A stretch of 64,000 nucleotides of DNA, taken from Darksidea phi (lineage: Eukaryota > Ascomycota > Dothideomycetes > Pleosporales > Lentitheciaceae). The translations under genes were made by a program, and so were the position numbers. Below, piece by piece: positions 12,679 through 24,099 of this stretch. Below the pieces are notes generated by a model, which saw nothing but the letters and a program-made list of their open reading frames with translations, had not been told where the DNA came from and made no database searches. Numbering within the stretch: the stretch's first letter is position 1; each line of letters starts with the position of its first letter. The stretch covers positions 186,001 through 250,000 of the forward strand of contig JASJFT010000011.1 of the NCBI GenBank assembly GCA_030770425.1. The letters are read 5' to 3'.

Positions 12679-13425
12679 ATGAAGTGGCTCCTTGCTCTCG
12701 CTCCTATCGTCGCGGCCACCCCGGTCAACCTTCCCGGTGTTGAGCTCGGTGATGCCCCCCCACCAGGTCAGGTAAGCATGCTCCAATCTCTTCTCTCAGA
12801 ATAGCTTCTTACACACATAGGTTACCATCCGTGGTGTCACCTATGGCGGAACTGGATGCCCCCAGGGCACCATGAGCTCTCAGATCTCGAGCGACAGGAC
12901 TACTATGACCCTCATCTTCGACTCCTACATCGCCTCCATCGGCCCCGATGTCAAAGTCACCGAGAACCGCAAGAACTGCCAGCTCAACGTTGACATCCAG
13001 TACCCCGGCGGCTTCCAGTACTCCATCCTCAGCGCCGACTACCGCGGCTACGCTTCCATCCAGAAGGGTGTTACTGGTACCCTCAAGTCGACCTACTACT
13101 TCTCCGGCCAGCAAGACCAGGTAAGACAAGTCCCTATAAGTGATGTCACCACCCCATCGAATAACTTCTAACGCACTATCAGAGCTCCACCGAATACAAC
13201 TTCGTCGGGCCCGTTAATGGCGACTACCTCAAGCACGACGAAGCCGACAGCACGTCGGTCGTCTGGTCCCCATGCGGTGCCTCGGGCATGCTCAACATCA
13301 ACTCTCAAGTCCGCCTCGTTGCCGGAGCGAGTACCCCCAAGGCCACCGGCCTCCTCACCACCGACTCGACCGATCTCAAGTTCACCCAAGTTGTGTACGT
13401 TCAGTGGCAGAAGTGCACTAAGTAA
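12679..13425 (+). CDS. secreted DUF4360 protein
   Basis: Three exons (12679-12771, 12821-13120, 13183-13425) encode 211 residues with all introns in phase 0. The N-terminus MKWLLALAPIVAATP is a clear signal peptide. The mature part has the DUF4360 layout: an opening VTIRGVTYGGTGCPQGT, a central KNCQLNVDIQYPGGFQYSI, and a closing VVWSPCGASGMLNINSQVRL. These contain conserved Cys residues that probably form disulfides. The family is common in fungal secretomes and its biochemical role is unknown. Codon third positions are strongly C-rich, which suggests high expression. Confidence 0.88.
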
Positions 13426-15554
13426 AGCGCTAGCTGATTGGTTCGCGAAGCAAAAGGCTGTTCGCTGGGGGACGCTCTTACCTTCTACTTGAAGGAGGAT
13501 TCAAGCTGAATGTTAACGAGACTTTGACTTGGAGACGGTGCGAGTGATGGGTGTGCTGAGGGGTTTAGTACTTTTGTGGATAGGCTGCTTGAATGAGGAG
13601 ATATTTTGATAATGTTTGCTGTGCTGATGTTTTTTTGCTAAAGTGATGTGCAGGTCATCTTCACAAAATCATAGTGTCCGAAGTATAAAAGCACAAGGCC
13701 GAACAGGCCCGCACAAATTGCACAAGAGCCATTTTTACTTTCTGTAAACACATTGAGTCATAAATTTGAGCTTGCGTATGCTAAAACGAACGGTAGAGAG
13801 TGTAAAGCATTTTAAGAAAAAACTTCAACCTTGGCATCAAGGTGGAACATGACATGTTTAATAAGGATGTAGAAAAAGTAGCTGACGGCTACCCTTTAAT
13901 ACTTTATAATATAATGGAGAGTTTGGGAATGGTGGTGCGGGCGGCTGATGCGATTTCCGGGAAATTGGAGAAACCGACTTTCTGCACGTCCCTCTCGAAA
14001 TGATGACAATTCAAGTCTGAAAGTCCCCAGCTCCTTCTATGCGAGGTACACTGGTTACCTTCGGATGTATCATTCTGCTCGATCCTGCGTCTCCCTGACA
14101 ACTCCAGCATATAGACGCCCAATGCGCGGACTTTCTATCTCTTTATCGAAGAAGGAGCAATACCCGGCCTTGTCCGTCTCTCCTTGAATAGTTACATTCC
14201 ACATCAGTGGCTTCTCTGCGATGTCATCTTCCCGTTGGCCTCTTCCATCATCCTCGTATCTCAAATGACTTGCAGCGCTGATGACCGCCCTGTTTGTCGC
14301 TTCAGTTGGAAGACCTTTTGGATACGTACATATGTTCGCGACAAGTAGACCAAAATGACAATGGCTGCCCCAGCATATTGACGCTATAACCGCATTACTG
14401 GAGCGCCCAACACCTGTGAAGACGTTGCCGGACTGATGCTATAGATTGTACATGGACTCCCTTAATGCCGCTAAGTATTACGAAGCAGGTATGGGCACAC
14501 CATTCTGGTAGAAAATTATGCGAGAAAGGAAAATGGATTACCATATGAACCAGTGAAGCAGTGTGTTACCGTTAAGCAGAAGACATCCCAGGTATATGGC
14601 AGTTTGAGGAAATGCGTAGAGCGCTGACTAGACGGTAGAACAGTAACACGGAGAGACGCGCGATTGACGGCGTAGCGAGCCCATTCGCGTCCGGCGAGCA
14701 TACAGATGAAGAGGCAGTTTTATGTCAGGTTGACGGCCGAGATGACGGTCTGCGGCAAGTTTCCCAAAAGTAAATAGGGGACGATAGAGTCAGAATCCGG
14801 AAGGTTGACGTGAATCATGTGATTTGATGTCAGTACGCTACGAGGCGAAAGTCTCGACGTCAACCCTGACATTGGCGGTTTACGTACTAGTAGCTATCTG
14901 TTCGAAACTATTCCTTTCCCCAAGGCCGCCTTCGTTTGCACGCGCTAGGGCACTCCCTCAGAACTTTAGAAAACTGCAATGTGCCCCCAACACGCGATAT
15001 ACATGGATTAAGATCGAGCAAGCGATGCGAACCAAGCCAATAGGAAGAACAGTTGGTTGACACCCGGGTCTAATCTTGGTGCATGTCGCAGTGTCGCAGT
15101 GTCGCAGTATCGCAAAAGACGCATTGCTCCCCATGGAGCCGGACAAGGGCAAGCGTTTTGAACGGATCTGCATGGGAGTTCAAGATGCCTATATTTAAGC
15201 TTTGGGCGAAGCTTGGCCGATTGCGCGTCTGCTCCACTCACGCACCACCACGTTTGCTCAATTTCAAAGAATGTCGCATTCCGTCTCCGGTGTGACGTTA
15301 CTTCCATTTCCCTATGCCTTAAAAAGGGAGTACAACGCGCAACCTACGAATCCTCTCTGTTAACGCCAACCTTTCAGAGCCAAACTATAGAGCCCCAGTT
15401 CGATTGACCATGTTCTAAACCAGTTCAATCACTAATAGCTTGCCCGAAGAACTCAAGCCTCAACGTTAAGAAGGAAAATACTAGGAGGAATACACTATTA
15501 GGAAGCCACGTGCACCTACTCGCTGGCTTAGGCGAGACGGACACTATCTCGTGA
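13426..15554. other. 2.1 kb intergenic, no gene seen
   Basis: No supported gene. The decayed decarboxylase remnant starts at its right end, and older parts of it may extend leftward beyond recognition. Confidence 0.4.
15084..15115. repeat. TGTCGCAG microsatellite, four units
   Basis: Three perfect 8-base units and a fourth with two changes. Confidence 0.8.
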
Positions 15555-16112
15555 GATGCGCAGAAGTGGGTATTTCAGACGTACGACTATGGAATGGGTG
15601 GGTTAGAGAGGAGGCTTGGCTCCGCTAGAGCTTTGCAGTGTTAGCTGTTAGCCGAATATGTCCGCGATGCTGCCGACTCGGGATAGAGCAGCAGCCCTAA
15701 CTATAGACCGGAGTTGACGAGACTAGCAAGAGCTATGAAGCCGTAGGTTCACTCTGCAGGTGATTGGGCTAGATGAACCTGGAGCCATGATTGATCATGG
15801 CTTCACACTTGCCGAAACAGCAGAGACTGGGCCCAGAAAGCTACCAAACTGGAGAATCATCGCAAACGCTAGCATGGCTATTGTGAATTTCTGCTTCAAG
15901 CCAGAACGCATTGATGAGGCCCTCGACGTAATATATGCTGGTATCTCGCAGCAGCCGGTAAAGGAGAATGTCGCTGCGGTTTTGACAACACAACTACCCG
16001 GGTGCGTTGTACTACACGATCTGTACTATCGATCTGGAGTTGTCTAAGTCAGCGATGTGCGGTTGTCATCCCAGCACTTGATGCTGCCGCAAAAGGCTTA
16101 CAACATCGTCAG
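15555..16112 (+). pseudogene. C-terminal remnant of a group II PLP-dependent decarboxylase
   Basis: Three blocks in different frames resemble the C-terminal domain of aromatic-amino-acid/diaminobutyrate-type decarboxylases. Block 1 (from 15555) reads DAQKWVFQTYDYGMGGLERR, then a stop, then LLAEYVRDAADSG. Block 2 (15760 onward) reads WRIIANASMAIVNFCFKP, then VAAVLTTQLPG. Block 3 (about 16062 onward) reads VIPALDAAAKGLQHRQ in yet another frame. Their order and spacing match the family. No PLP-lysine region is found upstream and the frames are broken by stops and shifts, so this is a dead relic. It cannot make the enzyme. Confidence 0.6.
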
Positions 16113-16608
16113 GTCATCATCCAGTTTAGTAGAAGTTTGTTTAATGAACGCTTCTTCCTAGTCTGCTCTGAATTCCAATTGTTGAGTATACCAGGCAATA
16201 TGAAATTGGCTAGCATGTTTCGATAGGCGTAAAGAAAGGAAAGGAAACCCGCAACCTCCCACCCCCAGTTTTTTGTCTCAATTTGCTTGCATCATATTCT
16301 CTATCTATGATTCAGCAAAATCTCGAGACCGATAGGCTAAGGACAGCCACGTCAAAGACAAGCTGAAGTGCAAGTGGAGAATATGTGAGATCTAACGATA
16401 TCTTCACGTGCGTGGGTCGTGGTTGCTAGTTTCAGACCCCTGTCTGTTTTGAGGTCCGTGCGCCGTAAACACATCTTTCCGAAGCTCAAGTCCAGCGTTC
16501 CGCACGACCATCATCACCACCATACCTTCGCTCGGGACGCCGCCGGATTAGTCTCATTAGAGCTGCGTCCGATAGTCTTTCAATTCTTCATAGTCGCAGA
16601 GCGCAACC
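16113..16608. other. promoter region of the kinesin gene
   Basis: No gene seen. A CATCATCACCACCATACC tract lies about 100 bases before the kinesin start. Confidence 0.5.
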
Positions 16609-19600
16609 ATGGCCGCCAATGGCGCGTCTTCCATCTCCGTCACCGTACGAGTGCGCCCATTTACCATTCGCGAAGCGGCGCAATTATCAAGAGGCGACGA
16701 CCAGACGCTCTTTCTTGGAGATGGCTCGCTCGCCGCTGCGCCGACGCCGAAGCTGCATTCAAAGGGCATTCGTCCTGTCCTCAAGGTCGTCGATGAGAAG
16801 TGTTTGTACGGAGTTCCAAAAGGGTCGCTGTGTTGACACGGGGCTAACGTCGTCGCAGAATATTCGATCCCCCAGAAGATAATCCTGTGCAGCGGTTCTC
16901 AAGATCGGTGGTGCCACAGGGGAAGCGGGTGAAGGACCAGACGTTTGCGTTCGATCGAGTGTTTGACGAGACTACAACCCAGGGCGATGTGTACGAGGCG
17001 ACTACAAAGCCTTTACTGGACAGTGTGCTGGAGGGATACAATGCGACTGTCTTTGCATATGGGGCGACAGGCTGCGGAAAGACACATACCATTACGTACG
17101 TTGAGTGAGCCCTCTCCACCTTTTACCGCTGACAGTCTGTAGGGGAACTGCACAACAGCCCGGGATAATCTTCCTGACAATGCAGGAGCTCTTTGAAAAG
17201 ATCAACGAATTGCAGGAGGAGAAGGTCACCGAGATTACCCTTTCTTACCTCGAAATCTACAATGAGACGATCCGCGATCTGCTGGTGGAGGGCGGAAGCA
17301 AGCAGACGTTGATGCTGCGAGAGGATGCGAACCAGGCCGTCTCGGTCGCAGGCCTCTCCAGCCATCGCCCGCAAAACGTACGTTAGAAACATTGACTATT
17401 CCACAGTTATACTTACGTGTGGCAGGTGCAAGAGGTTATGGACATCATTGTGCGCGGCAATGAATACCGAACCATGTCGCCGACTGAAGCCAACGCAACC
17501 TCATCACGATCCCACGCCGTCCTCCAAATCAACGTCTCATCGAAAGATCGAAATGCCTCCGTCAACGAACCTCACACCATGGCAACCCTTAGCATAATCG
17601 ACTTGGCTGGTAGTGAGCGAGCGAGTGCAACGAAGAATCGCGGAGAACGTTTGTTAGAAGGGGCCAACATCAACAAATCCCTTCTCGCACTCGGGAGCTG
17701 CATCAACGCCCTGTGCGATCCGCGAAAGCGAAACCACGTACCATACAGGAACTCGAAGCTCACTCGGCTACTGAAGTTTTCACTTGGTGGTAATTGCCGG
17801 ACTGTCATGATCGTCTGCGTTAGTCCATCGAGCGCACATTTTGACGAAACGCAGAACACGTTACGGTACGCGAACAGAGCCAAGAACATCCAGACAAAGG
17901 TCACCAAGAACGTGTTCAATGTGAACCGGCATGTCAAGGACTATCTGAAGAAGATTGACGAGCAAAGAGCACTGATCGATGAGTTGATGAAGAAACAAAA
18001 GGACTTTGAAGGCAGCGCATTCGTCAAGTTTACGAAGCAAAGCGAAAAGAAGGAGGTTGTCCTACGAGAAGCGATAACTCGTCTGCGCCAGGCATATGCG
18101 GATTCTGAGCCGGAAAGGCGGGAGAGGATGGGCACGCTGAAAGGCTTGAAGCACGCAGAGAAGCGCATTTCTCTTATCTCGGCCTGGATTGCTGCGTTCG
18201 ACCACGTCCAAGATACCCGCGAAAATGAAGAGTTGCCCTCGCAAGTAACGGCTATGAGGGACTCGGCCGTTGGGATTTCTGTTGAACTTGAACAGACCAG
18301 ACAACATTGCCATCGGAGGTTAGAACGCGCGAACTGGACAAGCAAGCTGGACACCGCATTCCAGGTTGGCCTCCGGCAACTTAGCGAGATTGATGGATCC
18401 AACGAGAGCCACGACGCGGCCAACCTTTCCCGCGAATACGAGTTATTGAAGTCGAATGCAGAGCGCGAGATGATCAATGTGCTGTTAGAGCAAGAAAAGG
18501 GCGGCGACGCGGCGATTGTGCAGGTCCTTATCCAAGCGCATATTGAGACGGTCGCCATCCTCAGCCAGATAACTCAGCTCTCCGAAGAAGAAGCGGTTCA
18601 GGCGGCTCGGAAAGTCCTCACTAAGATCATGAACTCTTGCACGAATGCTACTTCGCAGGCTATCCGGCCAGACGGTGGCCTTCCAGTTACAGAGTTTTTT
18701 GCTCCAACGCACAAGGGTACTCCGAAGCGCAGGAAACCGGTGAACATTATGGGTCCTTCGGAGATGCGGCCACTTGCCATGCCTGCACTCGCAGAAGCCA
18801 TTCAGCTTTCAGCATCCCCCATGAAGGGCTCTCCGCGGCGCAGGAAGATGGGGGGTGTAAAAAAGGGCGTCCAGTTTTCTCCTATGAGGAAGAAGTCGCC
18901 TTCCAAAGTTAAGCGGGGTGTAAGATGGAGGGACGATACAGAGAATGGCACACTCGCAGAATTCCAGAAAACACCAGAGCAACATGTCGAATCGACACCT
19001 ACAAACACGTCAATCGTGATCCCACCTCCAACATTCTCGGCTCCGGTTGCTGCGTCTGAAGCAGAGCAGAATGGATCCTCGCCGATACCAACGCCACCCA
19101 AAGCTTCGATGGACCTCAAGCCTCGCTCTAGCCGTTTCCAGACCGGCTTTTTGTCGAAGAGGTCGGACGGGTCGCCCGCCCCGCCCACCATGACTGCCTG
19201 CTCTTCGGACTCTGATACCTCTCCACTTCGCGAAATTGGCACCAACACGATTCGTCCGTCCTCTCTCAGCATGGTGGAAAACGCTGCAGAGAGCCATTCT
19301 GCAGAAGGCAGCTCTTCCGGCTCCGACGAGGAGAAATGGAGCATAGACAGGTCTGATGCCCGCAAGATCGGCTCAGTGATCAAGCGACGCTCTTCTACAA
19401 ACCAAGGCTCCATCCCCATGAGCAAAACACATCGCCGTCGTAGTCCCACCGCAGCTACGGCGTGCAGCCCACCAAACGAGAACACACTCTTCTCTGCTAG
19501 TGCGGCGCGTCGAATGGTCAAGAGCGATCGCGAGGCTGACTGGAAGAACAGCGTCCTTAGCCCACGGACAGCACCGATAATGAAGGGTGCCGCGCGACGA

Positions 19601-19738
19601 ACCACGATGGCTGTGACCGGTGAAGACAGACCACGCGAAGTGGTGGGATTAAATCGGGCGCCTATGCGGTTGGCGAGCAACTCTTCGACTGGATCGAGAG
19701 GTAGTCTTATCGGCACTTCTAAGAGTGTCTGGCGCTAA
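16609..19738 (+). CDS. kinesin-8 family motor protein (Kip3/Klp5-6 type)
   Basis: Four exons (16609-16805, 16859-17095, 17143-17377, 17426-19738) encode 993 residues. The N-terminal motor has the opening VTVRVRPF, the P-loop FAYGATGCGKTHTIT (about 130-144), switch I NATSSRSH (about 245) and switch II DLAGSE (about 283), followed by the neck VFNVNRHVKDYLKKI and a predicted coiled coil. IFDPPEDNP, then TTKPLLDSVLEGYNATVFAY, is typical of kinesin-8. The C-terminal 400 residues are Ser/Pro/Arg rich and probably disordered, with basic SP sites that look like CDK targets. Kinesin-8s walk to microtubule plus ends and shorten them, controlling spindle length and nuclear position. Confidence 0.93.
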
Positions 19739-19765
19739 GCTTTTTTCTTCTCGATGCTGACTTCG

Positions 19766-20098
19766 TTACAGCGCGACGGCTTCTTGATTCAATGAATTGA
19801 GAAGTTGATGTTGTGTTCTTTCTAGATATGGATTTTCAAATCGACTGCCGTCGTCGATTCTTCCTTGGGCGCTGGTGATGCGGCGTCCGAGCGGAGCGTT
19901 GGATATCGAACTTCTTCGCCGATCGGTTTCGATCCTCGAAAATTTGTCTCCAAGCATTATCGGTTGGCGGGTCCTGGTGTTTCGGGTACCACTCGGGAGC
20001 TCCTCTGGCGTTCTGGATGTTATGGTTGGGGAGAGCATTTTGGGAAAGCCCTTTTCTTGTATCGCTTTATCGATTACTCTAATGACTTGCATATTCAC
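19766..20098 (-). CDS. possible 110-residue protein antisense to the kinesin 3' flank
   Basis: An uninterrupted minus-strand frame begins MNMQVIRVIDKAIQ and is rich in Arg, Ser, Thr and Pro (for example SRTPEELPSGTRNTRTRQP). Its composition looks more protein-like than the overlapping plus frames. It ends 28 bases past the kinesin stop, so the two transcripts would converge. No family is recognised, and a chance frame is quite possible. Confidence 0.25.
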   Translation of the reverse strand: MNMQVIRVIDKAIQEKGFPKMLSPTITSRTPEELPSGTRNTRTRQPIMLGDKFSRIETDRRRSSISNAPLGRRITSAQGRIDDGSRFENPYLERTQHQLLNSLNQEAVAL

Positions 20099-20455
20099 TC
20101 ATGACAACCGTCACTTCTATCGCATCTTTACGTTTCCTTCGTTGTCCTTCATCTCGTCTATTATTTCCTGCAGATCCTGTATACTCAAGGAGACTCCGTA
20201 CAAGCTACCTCCCCTCTTCTTATGCAAGCTCTCAAGTGTATGCTGTGTTGAAGTTACCTGCGGGGACATATATGCATGGGTCCCTTGCCCTGTCGGTTAA
20301 GTTCGGCCAGAAGTACGCCCGCACTCCCCTCGGTATCATTTGTCGTGTAATTGCGCAATTCCGCTCGAACGTCATCGTTAAGGCGACCATGTGGGGCAGC
20401 CTTAGAACAGACATATATGGACCTCGGTCATGGGCGCCAGATAAGCAATCGATTC

Positions 20456-20520
20456 ATATCGAATGAGTAGCAGCCATCGCGTCGTCAAACTCGTGGAATA
20501 ACCCCAAACAGGTGACACAA
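20456..20520. repeat. short dispersed repeat, partner at 53624-53688
   Basis: A 65-base stretch (ATATCGAATGAGTAGCAGCC onward, ending GTGACACAAA) aligns along its length with 53624-53688, with about ten substitutions, mostly transitions, and a small gap. It lies about 120 bases before the reductase start codon. Confidence 0.6.
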
Positions 20521-20639
20521 AGGTATTTCGTCCCGAATACCTTGAAACGCAAGAGATTCATACACAAAGCACCTGTCCAAGAACAGAGGTATCGGTATTG
20601 ATTTAGAGTAAAAGAACCCCATTGGAAGACTCAGATAAG

Positions 20640-21862
20640 ATGAAAGAAGCTATCGTGGGCAAGGGACCCAAGGTCAAGATTGTGGATAGTCCAATTCCAG
20701 AGCCGGGGCCTGAACAGCTTGTCATCAAGGTAGTGGTTAGCGGGAGCAATCCCAAGGACTGGTATGTCTCCTTCTTTCATCCACAGCCGTCCGTTCGTTC
20801 ATACCTTTTCTTGAATTTCACCACTTGTTTGAATTAGATTAATGGCTGATCAATACCACCCCGAACGTACAGGAAGGTCACCGAATTTTTCAACAAAGAT
20901 CTCAACAGCGGTGATGACATCGCAGGTATCGTCCATAGCGTTGGCGAAAAAGTGTGGGAATTCAAGCCTGGCGATCGCGTTGCAAGTTTCCACGAGATGA
21001 TGTCGCCTGGCGGCTCGTATGCGGAGTATGCGATCGGTTGGCAGCATACTACATTCCATATCCCGAAGAAAACATCTTTTGAGGACGCAGCGGCGCTGCC
21101 GCTCGCGGCTATGACAAGTGCGCTTGGTCTGCATCAGAGACTGGGCTTGCCGACGCCGTGGAGCCCTGCGAAGGAGGAGATTCCGCTGGTAGTGTATGGC
21201 GGGGCTAGTGCTGTTGGTGGTATGGTTTCCCAACTCCTACCCTAACCCCAACTCCTTTCGAACTAAAATTGAACCGGATCCATGCTGACGAAGAACGTTA
21301 CACAGCCTACGCCATCAAGCTCGCCGTGAAGTCTAACATCCACCCCATCATCGCCGTCGCCGGCCGCGGCATTCCCTTCGTAGAATCTATCATCGACCGC
21401 TCAAAAGGCGACACCATAATCGACTACCGCAAAGGCGATGACGCCGTCATCCAATCCCTTAAATCCGCCCTCGCAAACAAAAAATTCCAATACGCTTTCG
21501 ACGCTACCAGCGAGCACAACTCTTACATCAACATCATCAAAGCCGGGCTAGACCCACACGGCTACCTGACTGTTGTGCTACCCGGCAAAACGTACGAAGG
21601 TGTGCCTGAGACGGTCAAATTGGTTACTACTAGTGTGGGCGAGGCGCATAAGGGTGATAAGGATTTTGCGTATATCTATTTCAGATATCTGGCGAGGGGG
21701 TTGGATGAGGGATGGTTTGTGCCGCATCCGGTGGAGGTAGTGGAGGGGGGTTTGGACGGGTTGGAGAAGGCGTTGGGGAATTTGAAGGAGGGGAGAGCTA
21801 GTGCGGTCAAGTATGTTTTTAGGATTGCCGACACGGGGGTTGTGCAAGGGGGAAAGCTGTGA
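20640..21862 (+). CDS. medium-chain reductase, zinc-binding-type oxidoreductase
   Basis: Three exons (20640-20761, 20873-21219, 21306-21862) encode 341 residues. The N-terminal GroES-like domain shows GSNPKDW, then GDDIAGIVHSVGEKV, then FKPGDRVASF. The linker AAALPLAAMTSALGLH is typical of the MDR superfamily. The Rossmann motif VVYGGASAVGAYAIKLA binds NADPH and is split by the second intron. The structural-zinc cysteines are missing, so it is most like the quinone-oxidoreductase/trans-enoyl-reductase branch. The substrate cannot be told. No biosynthetic genes adjoin it, so a secondary-metabolite role is not supported. The start is the first ATG after a TTG-led frame. Confidence 0.85.
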
Positions 21863-23012
21863 GGCATGACGGGGAGATGGAGGCAGTGCTAAAGCACTAT
21901 TGGGATGGAAAGTTACTTGATAACTAATGGAAACATGCATTACGATACGAACAACACTGCAGGCACTTAAAGAGCAGTGACATCGCCATCATTTACCGCA
22001 TCTTTACTATTACATAAGCCCTTTCCGTTTCCCCCAGAATAGCAAGGTCTCTAACGTGGTAACATCTTCCCCAATTCTCCAACATGCCTCCTCTTTTCAC
22101 AGTAATCATGCGTGCTGTACCCAATTCCCCACTCCCATAGAAACCTGTACACAACGCCTTTTTGTGTCACCTTTTTGGGTTATTCCGCGAGTTCGACCAC
22201 GCGATGGCTGCTACTCATTCGATAGAAGCCTGTACACATGACCACTCCCATACTAAACAAGTAAACTACATGTAAACATTTGCTTGCAAGATAACTTTCC
22301 AGTAACCAGCAACAATCAAACACCACGCACAAGCCAAATTAATAACTTGGTCACCGTAAATTCCACCCATGTAAGCTACGTTTATATTCAAAAACTTCCC
22401 CTGACTATATCATACTAAAGACTTAATTCTAGCTCAAACGAAGAAAAGACTACTTTAACGAACCGGTTCGTTGTTTGTGGGGGGCTTTGAAGGGAACTGG
22501 GTACGGGCATTGCTGGTGGTCCATATCTCACCAAAAGCTAGATGAGCAGTTTTCGAAGATTTAGGGTTGGCCTGATAGGGCGGACTTTTGGATGAGAGAT
22601 GTTGCATGAATATGACTATGCTGGAATCGTTTGTATGCCCGGGAAATGAGTGATCAGATGTCGCTCTAAGTATATGTGCTGTGAAATGCTACTACTCGTA
22701 AATGTAACCAGTAATACGACTTCTAAAGGTGGTATTTGATTTGGATTTGCATAGTGGGAGTCTCTTTAGAAGGTCCGCACGAAACACAGTAGGAGTTTGT
22801 ACACAGTAGAGGTGCTATACCCACACCTTATACACGATAATAGAGCTGTAGAGCTGTACACAGTACTGTCGATCGTGAGCGACGAGGTGATGTTTCGAAC
22901 ATCGTCTAAAGGTGGTATAAATCATGCCATGGCCCCATATTCATAATGCCTCCAACGCTCGAAAATGCATCCTAGGTCCCGAATTCCCAGTAAGCCCCTT
23001 ACTCCGGCTCCC
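21863..23012. other. intergenic region carrying one copy of the dispersed repeat
   Basis: No gene supported. The repeat copy at 22736-22904 occupies its right third, ending just before the convergent 3' end of the minus-strand gene at 23013. Confidence 0.5.
22736..22904 (-). mobile_element. short copy (169 bases) of the dispersed repeat family
   Basis: Begins TTGATTTGGATTTG exactly as the long copy at 59298 does, and ends GAACATCG. It is flanked by perfect 14-base direct repeats TCTAAAGGTGGTAT (22722-22735 and 22905-22918), which look like a target-site duplication. Read on the minus strand it ends in two CAAATC units. No coding capacity. The strand is inferred from the fixed end. Confidence 0.65.
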
Positions 23013-23597
23013 TCATCCCTCGAATTCCCTCCCACCACCGAGATCCCCTACATTCTCCACTCCATACCCGTCCTCGAAGCTCGCCAGCCTAACCCCCCAC
23101 ATATCCCCTTTCTTCCCCCTCCCAAACTCCATCTCTTCGTCTTCATCGCCCTCCTCATCCTCCCACTGCGTTCCATCGCCCCGCCACCTAAACGCTAATA
23201 CAGCACCATCCCTCAACCCCGCACCCTTGGGACAATCCTTCACGCTCGCCGCACCTGCAGTACTAGGCTTCTTCCCTTTCGCTTTCGCTTTGCCCTTGCC
23301 CTTCACGTCCTCATCATCGTCTTCTAGCGCAGGGTACTCCCACTCGCCGAGCTGGAAGCCTTTACTCGGTTCGCTAGGGTTTACGGGGACGCCGAATTGA
23401 ATATCTGATGGTGAAGACGGTAGCGGGATTTCTTGTTTTGTGTCGGCGTGGTGAAGGCTTGTTTCTTCGAGCGCGGTGTAGAGATGTGATTTTATGGTTG
23501 CGAAGGTGTGGAGTGGATCGACGTATAGAAGGACGGTGGTTTTGCCGTGTTTGAAACGGAGCGTCCAGGCTTGAGGTGAGGGTTCTGTGAAGGTCAT
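23013..23597 (-). CDS. conserved-looking fungal protein, possible ubiquitin-like N-terminus
   Basis: Single exon of 194 residues. The N-terminal 50 residues (AWTLRFKHGKTTVLLYVDP, then HTFATIKSHLYTALEETS) give a strand-strand-helix pattern like a beta-grasp. A later stretch, GLRDGAVLAFRWRGDG, could be the closing strand. Between them is a Lys-rich linker (KGKGKAKAKGKKP), and the C-terminal third is very acidic (EDEEGDEDEEMEFG) and Gly-rich. Codon use fits its neighbours. No enzyme motif is seen. The domain reading is an inference from pattern, not from a named homologue, and the Lys/acidic tracts suggest a nuclear or chaperone-type role without proof. Confidence 0.55.
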   Translation of the reverse strand: MTFTEPSPQAWTLRFKHGKTTVLLYVDPLHTFATIKSHLYTALEETSLHHADTKQEIPLPSSPSDIQFGVPVNPSEPSKGFQLGEWEYPALEDDDEDVKGKGKAKAKGKKPSTAGAASVKDCPKGAGLRDGAVLAFRWRGDGTQWEDEEGDEDEEMEFGRGKKGDMWGVRLASFEDGYGVENVGDLGGGREFEG

Positions 23598-24099
23598 GCT
23601 GCTAACTGTTGGTTCAAGGGTTGGCGAGAGGGTGTGGTGTGGTAAAGTGCGTTTTTTGTGCGGTAGATCTAGGTTTGCGATCGCAGGAACTGATGAAGTT
23701 CGGATATGCGTTGGGCCTTCGGATAACGCGTCTTCTTTAGGTAACCAGAGACAATTAAGGCTTTAGACGCGTCGATAATAAGGACCTGGGTAATTGCGGG
23801 GTCGTTGAAGCTTCGAAGAGGACCGCCACCAGTCGGAAAGCAACCTAGTTCCGAAGTCTTGGCATCAAGCTTGAAGCGTCGTCGTGTGATCGGAACTTCC
23901 TCAATCCTCGCCCCAACCGCCTTCTTGTTGCTCAGTCAGACTTAGTTGCTCTTCAATTACAGGGTGTCAGATCCTTGATCTTCCACCCAGTGTAAACCCA
24001 ACTAACTCGATACACGCCACAACATCTGTTCCCGAACTCTCCGCACACCCCCGCTCGAATAGCTTCTGAGCATCAATTGACGACCCGAGCACCTTCACA
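23598..24099. other. divergent promoter region
   Basis: About 500 bases between the minus-strand gene start (23597) and the plus-strand gene start (24100). No gene seen. Confidence 0.6.

Noticed and set aside
18802..19716. 304-codon minus-strand frame
   Set aside because: Lies wholly opposite the disordered tail of the kinesin; the kinesin frame is in phase with the motor domain.
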